Notes under the pieces: generated by a model | What the model was told of the DNA's origin: nothing | Database searches by the model: none | What the model saw: the letters and a program-made list of their open reading frames with translations, nothing else | Assembly (NCBI GenBank): GCA_018716385.1 | Contig: DVJZ01000024.1 | Location: forward strand, 1-42,897 | Direction of reading: 5' to 3' | Source of the DNA: Candidatus Enterenecus merdae | Lineage (GTDB): Bacteria; Bacillota; Clostridia; Oscillospirales; Oscillospiraceae | DNA: 42,897 bases | Shown here: positions 1 through 5,655 of the stretch, piece after piece | How positions within the stretch are numbered: the stretch's first letter is position 1 | Layout of the letters: every line of letters starts with the position of its first letter | Made by a program: the position numbers and the translations under genes

Positions 1-164
1 TCTTTTAGAGCAATCTGATAACGTGCCGTAGGTATCCCAGTGTCAATGCATGGTACAAGACCACTTTGTAGAAGTTGGCGTGCTTTGGATTTTTTTAGGT
101 GACATATCTTGCAGAATTGCTCCTTACTCACGTATTCCCCGTTAGCATTAAATCTTCGAACCAT
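1..164 (-). CDS. Excisionase-like small DNA-binding protein (3' end outside window)
   Basis: Starts at ATG 162-164 on the minus strand and runs off the left edge after about 54 codons with no stop. The visible part (N-terminus MVRRFNANGEYVSKEQFC) looks like a winged helix-turn-helix of the excisionase/MerR-like kind: a conserved Tyr-Val-Ser-Lys entry, then a Lys-Ser-Lys-Ala-Arg recognition-type helix and a short wing. Its start lies inside the 3' end of the upstream gene (17-base overlap), which suggests translational coupling. It is too short for the full-length ORF criteria that found its neighbour. A role in excision or element regulation is inferred from context and fold, not from a specific match. 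Confidence 0.5.
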   Translation of the reverse strand, partial: MVRRFNANGEYVSKEQFCKICHLKKSKARQLLQSGLVPCIDTGIPTARYQIALK

Positions 165-402
165 AACGCCTCCTGCCTAATCGACTGTTGGTAAAGTCTG
201 TGCTCAACAAATAGTCAATGATAGACTGTTTGAATATCCAGTAGTGAGGCTTAATAAAGATATGCTTAACTCGCCCTTCGTGGATAAGGCGCCGTGCATA
301 AGTATCTCCGATACCACCCATCATTTCTCGAAACGATATAACGTCTACTACATCTGGATAACATGCAAATCTGTCTGCATAATACTTTTTATGATTTGTC
401 AT
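148..402 (-). CDS. Helix-turn-helix excisionase-family protein
   Basis: 84 residues. Residues 18-65 (VVDVISFREMMGGIGDTYAR and the following wing ending in a Tyr-Trp-Ile-Phe-Lys stretch) resemble the helix-turn-helix domain of excisionase-type proteins, which bend DNA at att sites and bias integrases toward excision. The start is supported by a strong AGGAGG about 7 bases upstream of the ATG. It overlaps the next minus-strand gene by 17 bases. Position about 300 bases from the broken tRNA-Leu gene fits an element-end xis or a small regulator. Confidence is high that it is a gene, moderate for the function. Confidence 0.65.
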   Translation of the reverse strand: MTNHKKYYADRFACYPDVVDVISFREMMGGIGDTYARRLIHEGRVKHIFIKPHYWIFKQSIIDYLLSTDFTNSRLGRRRYGSKI

Positions 403-694
403 ACTGTAACCCTCCTGATTTCGCCATTGGCAGGAGAAGTCGTGTGATGACCGTTTTACGGATATGCTACATACTCATTTTTTTCTGTCCGATCTACAAA
501 AGACGCTTCGAACCCTCACAACATCCGTTCTCTCTTTTTTGACCCGAGTTCTTTCCTCTTGTTCTTTCCAAACAAAAAACACGGGTCAATCTGCTTGTGA
601 GCAAATTGGCCCGAAAAGCGCGGAAATGCTTGCAGCGCAATGGTTTGCTGTTTCTGACGACATCGTACGGAATCTATTGACATTTTTATGTATC
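403..694. other. Gene-free end of the tRNA-Leu element
   Basis: No convincing gene. It holds an inverted repeat TTGACCCG (539-546) / CGGGTCAA (582-589) separated by 35 bases, and a smaller hairpin at 588-609 (CAAT-TGCT / AGCA-ATTG with bulges). Such repeats near an attachment site could be integrase or excisionase arm sites, but that is speculation. Confidence 0.35.
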
Positions 695-750
695 AGATTT
701 AGGTTCTCGTGCTTCACCGCGTTGGGGTTCGAGTCCCCATGCCCGCACCA
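695..750 (+). tRNA. tRNA-Leu(UAG) 3' fragment (displaced att half-site)
   Basis: The sequence reads as the 3' two-thirds of a leucine tRNA: anticodon loop TTTAGGT (698-704, anticodon TAG), 3' anticodon strand TCTCG, a long class-II variable arm, a T arm with TTCGAGT loop between TGGGG and CCCCA, the 3' acceptor strand TGCCCGC, discriminator A and encoded CCA ending at 750. The D arm and the 5' acceptor strand (expected GCGGGCA) are absent; upstream of 695 only AGA of the 5' anticodon strand matches. It is therefore not functional here, and marks crossover in the anticodon region. An intact copy is expected at the other end of the element, outside the window. Confidence 0.8.
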
Positions 751-751
751 C

Positions 752-789
752 GTCGCCGCGGACGACATATCGTTCGCGGCGACTTTTTT
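752..789 (+). terminator. Rho-independent terminator of tRNA-Leu
   Basis: GTCGCCGCG (752-760) pairs perfectly with CGCGGCGAC (775-783), the stem continues inward by GACGA/TCGTT around a CATA loop, and T residues follow at 784-789. It starts one base after the tRNA CCA end, so it is the native tRNA terminator. Confidence 0.85.
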
Positions 790-817
790 ACAAAAGTCAC
801 CTCTCACTCATTTTGTC

Positions 818-928
818 GCGGCTCCTTTCCAAACCGGACCCGCTATCGCTGGGCTCCGGTTTGGGTCCGCCGCTGCGCGGCGGCTTTGTCTGCCCCTGAA
901 AAATATCGATTTTAGCCGTCCATTCCAT
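818..928 (+). repeat. Structured intergenic repeat, copy 1
   Basis: A 111-base unit related to 5448-5557. It contains a 10-bp stem CCAAACCGGA (829-838) / TCCGGTTTGG (855-864) around a CCCGCT...GGGC loop, then a GC hairpin 867-883 with a TGC loop, then a conserved 3' part with ATATCG and CCGTCC-TTCCAT. Four base pairs of the first stem differ between copies and all four changes are compensated, so the fold is being maintained. Function is unknown. Confidence 0.7.
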
Positions 929-934
929 ACCAAT

Positions 935-984
935 ATAATCCGAACTTGTTTTCGATAGGAGATGGGTTCGGATTATTTGTTTTT
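935..984 (+). terminator. Hairpin straddling the left attachment core
   Basis: ATAATCCGAAC (935-945) pairs with GTTCGGATTAT (966-976), followed by TTGTTTTT. The right arm includes most of the direct-repeat core GGTTCGGATT (965-974). It could act as a terminator in the integrated state; in the empty site the AATCCGAAC/GTTCGGATT part would remain as an inverted repeat around the crossover. Confidence 0.45.
965..974. repeat. Putative attL core, 10-bp direct repeat
   Basis: GGTTCGGATT, identical to 5342-5351. Bases to its left would be chromosomal and bases to its right internal to the element. Confidence 0.6.
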
Positions 985-1017
985 CATGGCTTAAATGGTT
1001 GCGGTAAGACTACAATG

Positions 1018-1046
1018 TTGAATTGTTAGTAATTGCGTGGTAGAAT
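1018..1046 (+). promoter_or_regulatory. Promoter of the leader-CD3324 transcript
   Basis: TTGAAT (1018-1023), a 17-base spacer and TAGAAT (1041-1046). It would start transcription near 1053, just ahead of the leader ORF. Confidence 0.5.
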
Positions 1047-1079
1047 CGAGGTATCTCCAACAGAAAGAAGTGGTATTCA

Positions 1080-1145
1080 ATGACAAAACGCAACGAAGTA
1101 CGGCTCCATGCAAAGCCAGTAGATTGCGACGTTTGCATGGAGTAA
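1080..1145 (+). CDS. Candidate 21-residue leader peptide
   Basis: ATG at 1080 opens 21 codons ending with TAA at 1143-1145; the peptide begins MTKRNEVRLHAK and ends CDVCME. The upstream AGAAAGAAG is only a weak ribosome site. The ORF lies about 27 bases after the predicted transcription start and covers both arms of stem A and the first arm of stem B of the structure at 1104-1157. A translating or stalled ribosome here would change that fold, as in leader-peptide attenuation of resistance genes. That it is translated is an inference. Confidence 0.4.
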   Translation: MTKRNEVRLHAKPVDCDVCME

Positions 1146-1157
1146 GAATCGTCGCAA
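1104..1157 (+). promoter_or_regulatory. Interleaved stems (H-type pseudoknot or alternative hairpins)
   Basis: Arm A CTCCATGCAAA (1104-1114) pairs perfectly with A' TTTGCATGGAG (1132-1142). Arm B TTGCGACG (1124-1131) lies in A's loop and pairs perfectly with B' CGTCGCAA (1150-1157). The order A-B-A'-B' with connecting segments of 9, 0 and 7 bases is that of an H-type pseudoknot; otherwise the stems are switchable. It sits between promoter and gene and overlaps a short leader ORF, 52 bases before the CD3324-type start. As DNA it could instead be two overlapping protein sites. Confidence 0.55.
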
Positions 1158-1209
1158 AATAAATATGCTGGCTTTGCTGCTTGACGATCATCTCAAGGAG
1201 GAAGCCTGC

Positions 1210-1473
1210 ATGAAATACATCAATGCAAAAAATCTTCTTCCCGATGCGCTGGTCAAGGAATTGCAAAGCTATATTCAAGGGGGCTATCTTTATGTTCCCG
1301 CCGATCAAGCGCAACAAAAACGATGGGGAGAAGCGTCTGGCTACCGACAGGAATTGCAGCAGCGAAACCGCCAAATCGTAGAGGAATTTCGGAACGGAAT
1401 CTCTATGGAGGAACTGGCGGAAAAATACTTCTTGTCGGTATACGCCATTCGGAAAATCATTTATCAGAAATGA
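1210..1473 (+). CDS. CD3324-family helix-turn-helix protein
   Basis: 87 residues starting at ATG 1210, chosen over an upstream start at 1165 because AAGGAGG lies 8 bases before it. The N-terminus (MKYINAKNLLPDALVKELQ) and the segment with GGYLYVP match the CD3324 family, related to Mor-type transcription activators. The C-terminal half carries a helix-turn-helix (SMEELAEKYFLSVYAIRKII). It is probably a small DNA-binding regulator. It has its own promoter, a leader with interleaved stems and its own terminator at 1478-1509, so it is transcribed apart from the downstream cargo. Its targets are unknown. Confidence 0.75.
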   Translation: MKYINAKNLLPDALVKELQSYIQGGYLYVPADQAQQKRWGEASGYRQELQQRNRQIVEEFRNGISMEELAEKYFLSVYAIRKIIYQK

Positions 1474-1477
1474 ATTG

Positions 1478-1509
1478 GCAGGGGTTGCAGAAATGCAGCC
1501 CCTGCTTTT
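1478..1509 (+). terminator. Terminator after the CD3324-type gene
   Basis: GCAGGGGTTGCA (1478-1489), GAAA tetraloop, TGCAGCCCCTGC (1494-1505, one G-U pair), then TTTT. Confidence 0.85.
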
Positions 1510-1523
1510 GTGTTGTATACAGA

Positions 1524-1552
1524 TTGATTCGGTATTGTCCGGTGGATAGAAA
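1524..1552 (+). promoter_or_regulatory. Candidate promoter for the hydrolase-acetyltransferase genes
   Basis: TTGATT (1524-1529), 17 bases, TAGAAA (1547-1552), following the terminator at 1478-1509 and 60 bases before the next start. Confidence 0.4.
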
Positions 1553-1613
1553 AGAGGCCATGGCGGTAGTACGATATTAAGTAAAGAATACATCCACAAG
1601 AGAGGAAAAGACC

Positions 1614-2318
1614 ATGTGTACTCGATTTGTCTACCGGGGCGACGATATGATTACCGGCTTCAATTTTGATATTGACCTTACCGTATGGGACCACAAAATC
1701 GTAAAAGAGAAGGACCGCTTTTATATCGGCATCCTGCGGCCCGACGGGATACGTCATTCCTATCATGGTGTGAACCGCAACGGCAATGTCGGAACCTTGT
1801 TGTATGTCCATGGAAACCCAGAGGGAACCTATCAGGATTCCAAAAGCTGCATGACAATTGCAGATGTGACCGAGCAGTTTATTCAGGCAAAAATCAGTTT
1901 TGGTGATGTGTTGGAAATTCTGAAGGAGAGAAAGATTGTCTATGCTCCAGATGCCACTATGCAAGCTATGCTGTCCGACCAGCAGGGCCGTACCCTAATC
2001 ATTGAACCGGGCATTGGATGGCGGGAAGATGATGGGCGTTACTCGCTGATGACCAATTACTCCGTACTTTCACCAGAAAACACAATCCCCTTCATTGTAC
2101 CGGGGGATGACCGATACGAACGAGCCGCCCAACTGTTGAACACATACGGGAACCATTTTACTGTCACCAATGCGTTTTCTGTACTTCAAACTGTCCGGCA
2201 AGAGGGAATCTGGGCGACCAGGGTTTCTTTCGTTTACTCAGCGAAGGAACACACCGTTTATTATGTGCAGAACAATGATTTTTCGCAGATTGAAAAATAC
2301 GAGTTTCCACAACTTTGA
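1614..2318 (+). CDS. Ntn-hydrolase of the choloylglycine hydrolase / penicillin acylase type
   Basis: 234 residues. It begins Met-Cys-Thr-Arg-Phe, and Cys2 becomes the N-terminal nucleophile after Met removal in this family; the early GFNFDID segment also fits. These enzymes hydrolyse linear amide C-N bonds, for example in conjugated bile acids, penicillin V or acyl-homoserine lactones. Family members are usually around 320 residues, so this one is short, and its true substrate cannot be read from sequence. An AGAGAGGAAAAG site precedes the ATG. It lies 15 bases upstream of the acetyltransferase gene and is probably co-transcribed with it. An intracellular amidase role is inferred, as no signal peptide is seen. 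Confidence 0.65.
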   Translation: MCTRFVYRGDDMITGFNFDIDLTVWDHKIVKEKDRFYIGILRPDGIRHSYHGVNRNGNVGTLLYVHGNPEGTYQDSKSCMTIADVTEQFIQAKISFGDVLEILKERKIVYAPDATMQAMLSDQQGRTLIIEPGIGWREDDGRYSLMTNYSVLSPENTIPFIVPGDDRYERAAQLLNTYGNHFTVTNAFSVLQTVRQEGIWATRVSFVYSAKEHTVYYVQNNDFSQIEKYEFPQL

Positions 2319-2333
2319 GAGAAGGGAAAAGCC

Positions 2334-2990
2334 ATGAATCCAGAGAAAATTTATCCTCGCACAAACGACCATGAAACGGTTTATTTGAAAAGTGTCGTGA
2401 AGAATTCCAACATCATTGTCGGGGACTTCACCATGTATAACGACTTTGTCAAAGACCCACGGCAGTTTGAAAAGAACAATGTACTGTACCACTATCCAAT
2501 CAATCATGACAAACTTGTGATTGGCAAATTTTGTTCCATCGCCTGCGGCGTAAAATTTTTGTTCACCAGCGCCAACCATACACAAGCATCCTTGTCCACC
2601 TATCCGTTCCCGATCTTTTTTGAGGAATGGGGCTTGGACATCCAGAACATAACGAGCGCATGGGACAACAAAGGCGATATTATCATCGGCAATGACGTAT
2701 GGATCGGATATGAGGCTGTTATCCTGTCTGGCGTCACCATTGGCGATGGTGCAATTATTGGCACTCGCGCCGTTGTGACAAAAGATGTGCCACCTTATAC
2801 GATTGTCGGCGGCGTTCCCGCTAAACCGATCCGCAAACGTTTCTCGGATGATACCATCTCGGCCTTGCTGAATATCAAATGGTGGGATTGGCCCAAAGAA
2901 AGAATCGCCCACCATATTTCAGATATTCAGGCCGGGCGAATTGACCGTTTGCAGCCATTATGCAAAGGAGAATCCTATGGTGACCTATGA
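2334..2990 (+). CDS. Vat/CatB-like xenobiotic O-acetyltransferase
   Basis: 218 residues with the left-handed beta-helix hexapeptide pattern (LVIGKFCSIACGVKF; IIIGNDVWIGYEAVILSGVT; IGDGAIIGTRAVVTKDVPPY) and the C-terminal IKWWDWP motif of streptogramin A (Vat) and CatB-type chloramphenicol acetyltransferases. His82 in FTSANHT falls at the position of the catalytic His of VatD. The reaction would be acetyl transfer from acetyl-CoA to a hydroxyl of an antibiotic or similar molecule. Whether it confers streptogramin A resistance is not provable here. The ATG is preceded by GAGAAGGGAAAAG. Its stop overlaps the start of the sigma-factor gene by 14 bases, so it is coupled to the mobility module. Confidence 0.8.
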   Translation: MNPEKIYPRTNDHETVYLKSVVKNSNIIVGDFTMYNDFVKDPRQFEKNNVLYHYPINHDKLVIGKFCSIACGVKFLFTSANHTQASLSTYPFPIFFEEWGLDIQNITSAWDNKGDIIIGNDVWIGYEAVILSGVTIGDGAIIGTRAVVTKDVPPYTIVGGVPAKPIRKRFSDDTISALLNIKWWDWPKERIAHHISDIQAGRIDRLQPLCKGESYGDL

Positions 2991-3396
2991 AGAAACTGTG
3001 GAGCGCCGCCGCTTTCATTCCTTTTGTAAAGTTGTCCTGCGCCATGAAATGCTGGACTGTTTTCGGGAATTCTCCTATCAAAACAAATGGCTGGTATCTC
3101 TGAATCATTTGCCGCCGTCGGCTTTAGACGGCATCTGCACAGCAGACCAGTACCCCAGCGATTACACAACTTTTTCAGCGGATGGTTATGCCCTGCAAAT
3201 CAGCAATGAGCGGTTGGCAAATATCATCGAGAAGCTGTCGCAGCCAGAGCAGCGACTTCTGATTTTACGCTTTGTACTGGAACTAAACGACCGTGAAATC
3301 GGCAGGATGATGCGCTGTTCCAGAAGCGCCATCCAGCGCCGCCGCACAAGTGTTTTGCGAAATCTACGGAAACAACTGACGGGGGAACTGCTATGA
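2977..3396 (+). CDS. Sigma-70-like factor of Tn916-type elements
   Basis: 139 residues from ATG 2977, which has AAAGGAG 6 bases upstream; a start at 2941 is possible but lacks a site. The C-terminal half (KLSQPEQRLLILRFVLELNDREIGRMM then CSRSAIQRRRTSVLRNLRKQL) is a sigma region-4 type helix-turn-helix. This protein family is the short sigma-like regulator found just upstream of HTH_16 genes and recombinases in Tn916-like and related conjugative elements. It overlaps the acetyltransferase gene at its start and the next gene at its stop (ATGA). It probably controls element transcription; the target promoters are unknown. Confidence 0.8.
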   Translation: MVTYEETVERRRFHSFCKVVLRHEMLDCFREFSYQNKWLVSLNHLPPSALDGICTADQYPSDYTTFSADGYALQISNERLANIIEKLSQPEQRLLILRFVLELNDREIGRMMRCSRSAIQRRRTSVLRNLRKQLTGELL

Positions 3397-3626
3397 AAAA
3401 GTTAAACGGCAAATACAAGCCTCCGCCACCTCTATCCGTTATCGAGGCAGCCCGCGCAGGGGAAGCCGATGCAATAGAACAGATTTTGCAGCACTACGAT
3501 GGCTATATCAACAAACTGTGTTTGCGAACGATAATCGATGAATGCGGGCAACTCCATAAGCAGGTAGACCCATATATGAAAGGCCGTTTACAAAGTAAGC
3601 TGATTCAAGCCATCACGAAGAAATAG
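3393..3626 (+). CDS. HTH_16-family conjugative-transposon protein
   Basis: 77 residues. The segment PPPPLSVIEAARAGEADAIE followed by an ILQHYDGYINKLCLRT stretch and a C-terminal MKGRLQSKLIQAI is typical of the HTH_16 (Tn916 orf8-like) proteins that follow the small sigma factor in Clostridia elements. It starts inside the sigma stop (ATGA overlap), so the two are translationally coupled. Its biochemical role is not established; it is thought to act with the sigma factor in element regulation. Confidence 0.8.
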   Translation: MKKLNGKYKPPPPLSVIEAARAGEADAIEQILQHYDGYINKLCLRTIIDECGQLHKQVDPYMKGRLQSKLIQAITKK

Positions 3627-3696
3627 CAAAACCGGGGGATGCCGTGCAAGGGTCAAGATGAACGCTTCGCGCCCTTGACGGCATTCCCCGGTTTTG
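3627..3696 (+). other. Long imperfect hairpin between HTH_16 and recombinase genes
   Basis: A 26-base arm (3627-3652) pairs with 3672-3696 with one mismatch and one bulge; the ends are CAAAACCGGGG and CCCCGGTTTTG. It begins immediately after the HTH_16 stop. There is no T run, so it is not a classical terminator; it may be a processing, regulatory or recombination site. Confidence 0.6.
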
Positions 3697-3711
3697 CTGT
3701 GTAGTAACCAA

Positions 3712-3743
3712 GTGGGTGCAAGCAGAAAGCTGCTTGCGCCCAC
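3712..3743 (+). other. Second hairpin in the pre-recombinase leader
   Basis: GTGGGTGCAAGCAG (3712-3725), AAAG loop, CTGCTTGCGCCCAC (3730-3743), 14 pairs with one G-U or mismatch. Bases 3744-3889 between it and the recombinase start hold no recognisable gene. Confidence 0.6.
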
Positions 3744-3889
3744 CAATCAGTATCGTATCTACGCGTTTAGGGGGCAAAAAGCGTTGTGCCATGCGGCTTT
3801 GAGCAGCGTGTCTGTGCCGCGGTAATATCATTCCTTGCGTTATCCCAAGAACGACTTTGAAATGCGTAGAAACAAGAAGGTTGAAGAGA

Positions 3890-5593
3890 ATGAAAGCAGT
3901 TATTTACGCCCGCTATTCCTCCGACAACCAGCGGGAAGAAAGTATCGAAGGTCAGATCAGAGAGTGTACCGCCTTTGCCGAGAAGAACGGTATCACCGTC
4001 CTGCGCCATTACATAGACCGGGCCTTTTCCGCCAAGACCGATAACCGCCCGGAATTTCAGAACATGATTAAGGACAGCGGCAAGCGCCTGTTCGATATGA
4101 TTATCGTCTGGAAGCTGGACAGATTTGCCCGCAACCGTTACGACAGCGCCCGCTATAAAACCGCTCTGAAAAAGAACGGGGTCAAGGTAGTGTCCGCTAC
4201 CGAGGTCATTTCTGACGGAGCCGAGGGCATCATTTTGGAGAGCGTGCTGGAGGGTTACGCCGAATACTACTCTGCCGACTTGTCCGAAAAGGTTGTCCGG
4301 GGCATGACGGAGAACGCATTGAAATGTAAATTCAATGGCGGCACTCTGCCCATCGGCTATCAAATCGACAGCGACCAGTACTTCCAGCTTGACCCGCTCA
4401 CCGCCCCTTTTGTCCGTGAAGCGTTCCAGCGTTACGATGAAGGAGCCACCATGACGCAGATACGGGATTGGCTCAACGAGCAGGGCGTGAAAAACACACG
4501 AGGCCAGAAAATGACCTACAACAGCATTCAGCATCTTTTGAACAATCGCCGCTATACCGGGGAATATACCTACCGGGACATTGTAGTGCCAGACGGTATT
4601 CCCGCCATCGTCCCCCAAGACCTCTTTGACCGGGTGCAGGAGAAGCTGGCAAAAAACAAAAAGGCCCCGGCCCGTCACAAGGCCGAGGACGATTATCTGC
4701 TGACAACCAAGCTGTTCTGCGGCTACTGCGGGGCCTACCTCTGCGGCGAGAGCGGTACCAGCCACACGGGGAATGTCCACCACTACTACAAGTGTGTGTC
4801 GGTGAAGAAAAAGCGCACCGACTGCCATAAGAAGTCCGTCCGCAAAGAATGGATTGAAGACTTGGTGGTCAGCGAAACCATGAAGATGGTAATGGACGAT
4901 AAGGCGATTGAGGCCATCGTGTCCATGTTGATGGACTTGCAGGACAGGGAGAATGTCAACCTGCCCCTCTATGAGCAGCAGCTACGGGAGGCAGACACGG
5001 CCATCCAAAACCTCTTGAATGCCATCCAGCAGGGGATTTTAACCAAGTCCACAAAATCTCGTCTGGAAGAACTGGAAGCCACGAAAGAGGAACTGGAAAC
5101 TAAGATTGCCTGCGAGAAACTGGCGAAACCCAAGGTCAGCGCCGAGTTTATGACCTTCTGGCTCCACCGCTTCCGCAAGCTTGATGTGCAGCAGAAGTCC
5201 CACAGGAAAATATTGATTGACACTTTTGTCAACGCCATTTTCCTGTATGATGACAAGATGGTGATTACTTTCAGCTACAAGGACGGAACGGACACTATCA
5301 CTTTTGATGATCTCAAAACCGCATTGGCCGATAAGAAAACAGGTTCGGATTTGGATTGCTCAACTGCACCATATCGGAGCAAAGTCAGCTTTGCTCCGAT
5401 ATCTTTTTATGCCTACGGCAAAAAAAGATATCATCCGCCCGGGTCCTGGCACCTCCTTTCCAACTGCGACCCGCTGCGCTGGGCTCGCAGTTGGTGTGCC
5501 GCCCTGCGGGCAGCTGTTTGCTTTCGAGGAAATATCGGGCTTAACCGTCCCTTCCATGTGGAAAAGGGTAGGTGCATTGGACAGCTAATTTAG
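3890..5593 (+). CDS. Large serine recombinase, C-terminus chimeric with chromosome
   Basis: Start ATG 3890 (MKAVIYARYSSDNQ) rather than 3857, because the resolvase domain begins exactly there; its ribosome site (AGAAGG) is weak. Resolvase domain about 3-140 with catalytic Ser10 in RYS and WKLDRFARN at 74-82; recombinase domain about 145-260; zinc ribbon with C277, C280, C302 and C312; coiled coil about 360-410. These enzymes integrate and excise elements between att sites. Conserved sequence ends near residue 484 (ADKKTGSDL). The remaining 80 or so codons read through the right att core, a terminator hairpin and a chromosomal repeat. In the circular element the frame would stop after KTGSDYLFFMA, about 493 residues. 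Confidence 0.9.
   Translation: MKAVIYARYSSDNQREESIEGQIRECTAFAEKNGITVLRHYIDRAFSAKTDNRPEFQNMIKDSGKRLFDMIIVWKLDRFARNRYDSARYKTALKKNGVKVVSATEVISDGAEGIILESVLEGYAEYYSADLSEKVVRGMTENALKCKFNGGTLPIGYQIDSDQYFQLDPLTAPFVREAFQRYDEGATMTQIRDWLNEQGVKNTRGQKMTYNSIQHLLNNRRYTGEYTYRDIVVPDGIPAIVPQDLFDRVQEKLAKNKKAPARHKAEDDYLLTTKLFCGYCGAYLCGESGTSHTGNVHHYYKCVSVKKKRTDCHKKSVRKEWIEDLVVSETMKMVMDDKAIEAIVSMLMDLQDRENVNLPLYEQQLREADTAIQNLLNAIQQGILTKSTKSRLEELEATKEELETKIACEKLAKPKVSAEFMTFWLHRFRKLDVQQKSHRKILIDTFVNAIFLYDDKMVITFSYKDGTDTITFDDLKTALADKKTGSDLDCSTAPYRSKVSFAPISFYAYGKKRYHPPGSWHLLSNCDPLRWARSWCAALRAAVCFRGNIGLNRPFHVEKGRCIGQLI
5342..5351. repeat. Putative attR core, 10-bp direct repeat
   Basis: GGTTCGGATT, identical to 965-974, encoding Gly-Ser-Asp near the recombinase C-terminus. 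Confidence 0.6.
5371..5408 (+). terminator. Terminator inside the read-through tail of the recombinase
   Basis: ATATCGGAGCAAAG (5371-5384), TCAG loop, perfect complement 5389-5402, then CTTTTT. It lies just outside the element and within the recombinase reading frame, which shows that the tail is not native coding sequence. Confidence 0.85.
5448..5557 (+). repeat. Structured intergenic repeat, copy 2
   Basis: A 110-base relative of 818-928: stem CCAACTGCGA (5460-5469) / TCGCAGTTGG (5485-5494) around the same CCCGCT...GGGC loop, a second hairpin GCCC-TGC-GGGC (5501-5511), and the same 3' block with ATATCG and CCGTCC-TTCCAT. Confidence 0.7.
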
Positions 5594-5620
5594 ACTATAC
5601 TCCTATTGTCCGTTTTATAG

Positions 5621-5655
5621 GGGAAAGCCTTGATTCGTTAGGCCTTTCCGTTTTT
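5621..5655 (+). terminator. Hairpin with T run
   Basis: GGGAAAGCC (5621-5629) and GGCCTTTCC (5641-5649) pair with one bulge and are followed by GTTTTT. The gene it serves is not evident. Confidence 0.5.

Larger units (their letters stand above)
1..694. mobile_element. Terminus of an integrative element inserted in tRNA-Leu
   Basis: This A+T-rich stretch ends where a 3' fragment of a tRNA-Leu gene begins at 695. It encodes two small excisionase-like DNA-binding proteins reading away from the tRNA. In tRNA-targeting integrative elements, xis and int genes usually lie beside the attachment site, so an integrase gene probably follows beyond the left edge. The other end of the element is not in the window. 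The element boundary is an inference from the tRNA break. Confidence 0.5.
965..5351 (+). mobile_element. Compact 4.4-kb serine-recombinase integrative element
   Basis: Bounded by the direct repeat GGTTCGGATT at 965-974 and 5342-5351. The right copy lies in the 3' end of the recombinase gene, whose reading frame continues into flanking DNA, through a terminator, to a stop at 5591. Joining the right end to the left interior sequence makes the frame end KTGSDYLFFMA and stop, as expected for the circular form. Cargo is a leader ORF, a CD3324-type regulator, an Ntn hydrolase, a Vat/CatB-like acetyltransferase, a sigma factor and an HTH_16 protein. No conjugation or replication genes are present. 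Boundaries are inferred from the repeat and the restored stop. Confidence 0.65.

Noticed and set aside
586-807. 73-residue minus-strand frame across the tRNA fragment
   Set aside because: It is the complement of the tRNA and terminator with no ribosome site.
464-958. 164-residue plus-strand frame across the broken tRNA-Leu
   Set aside because: It reads through the tRNA fragment, its terminator and a repeat, so it cannot be coding.
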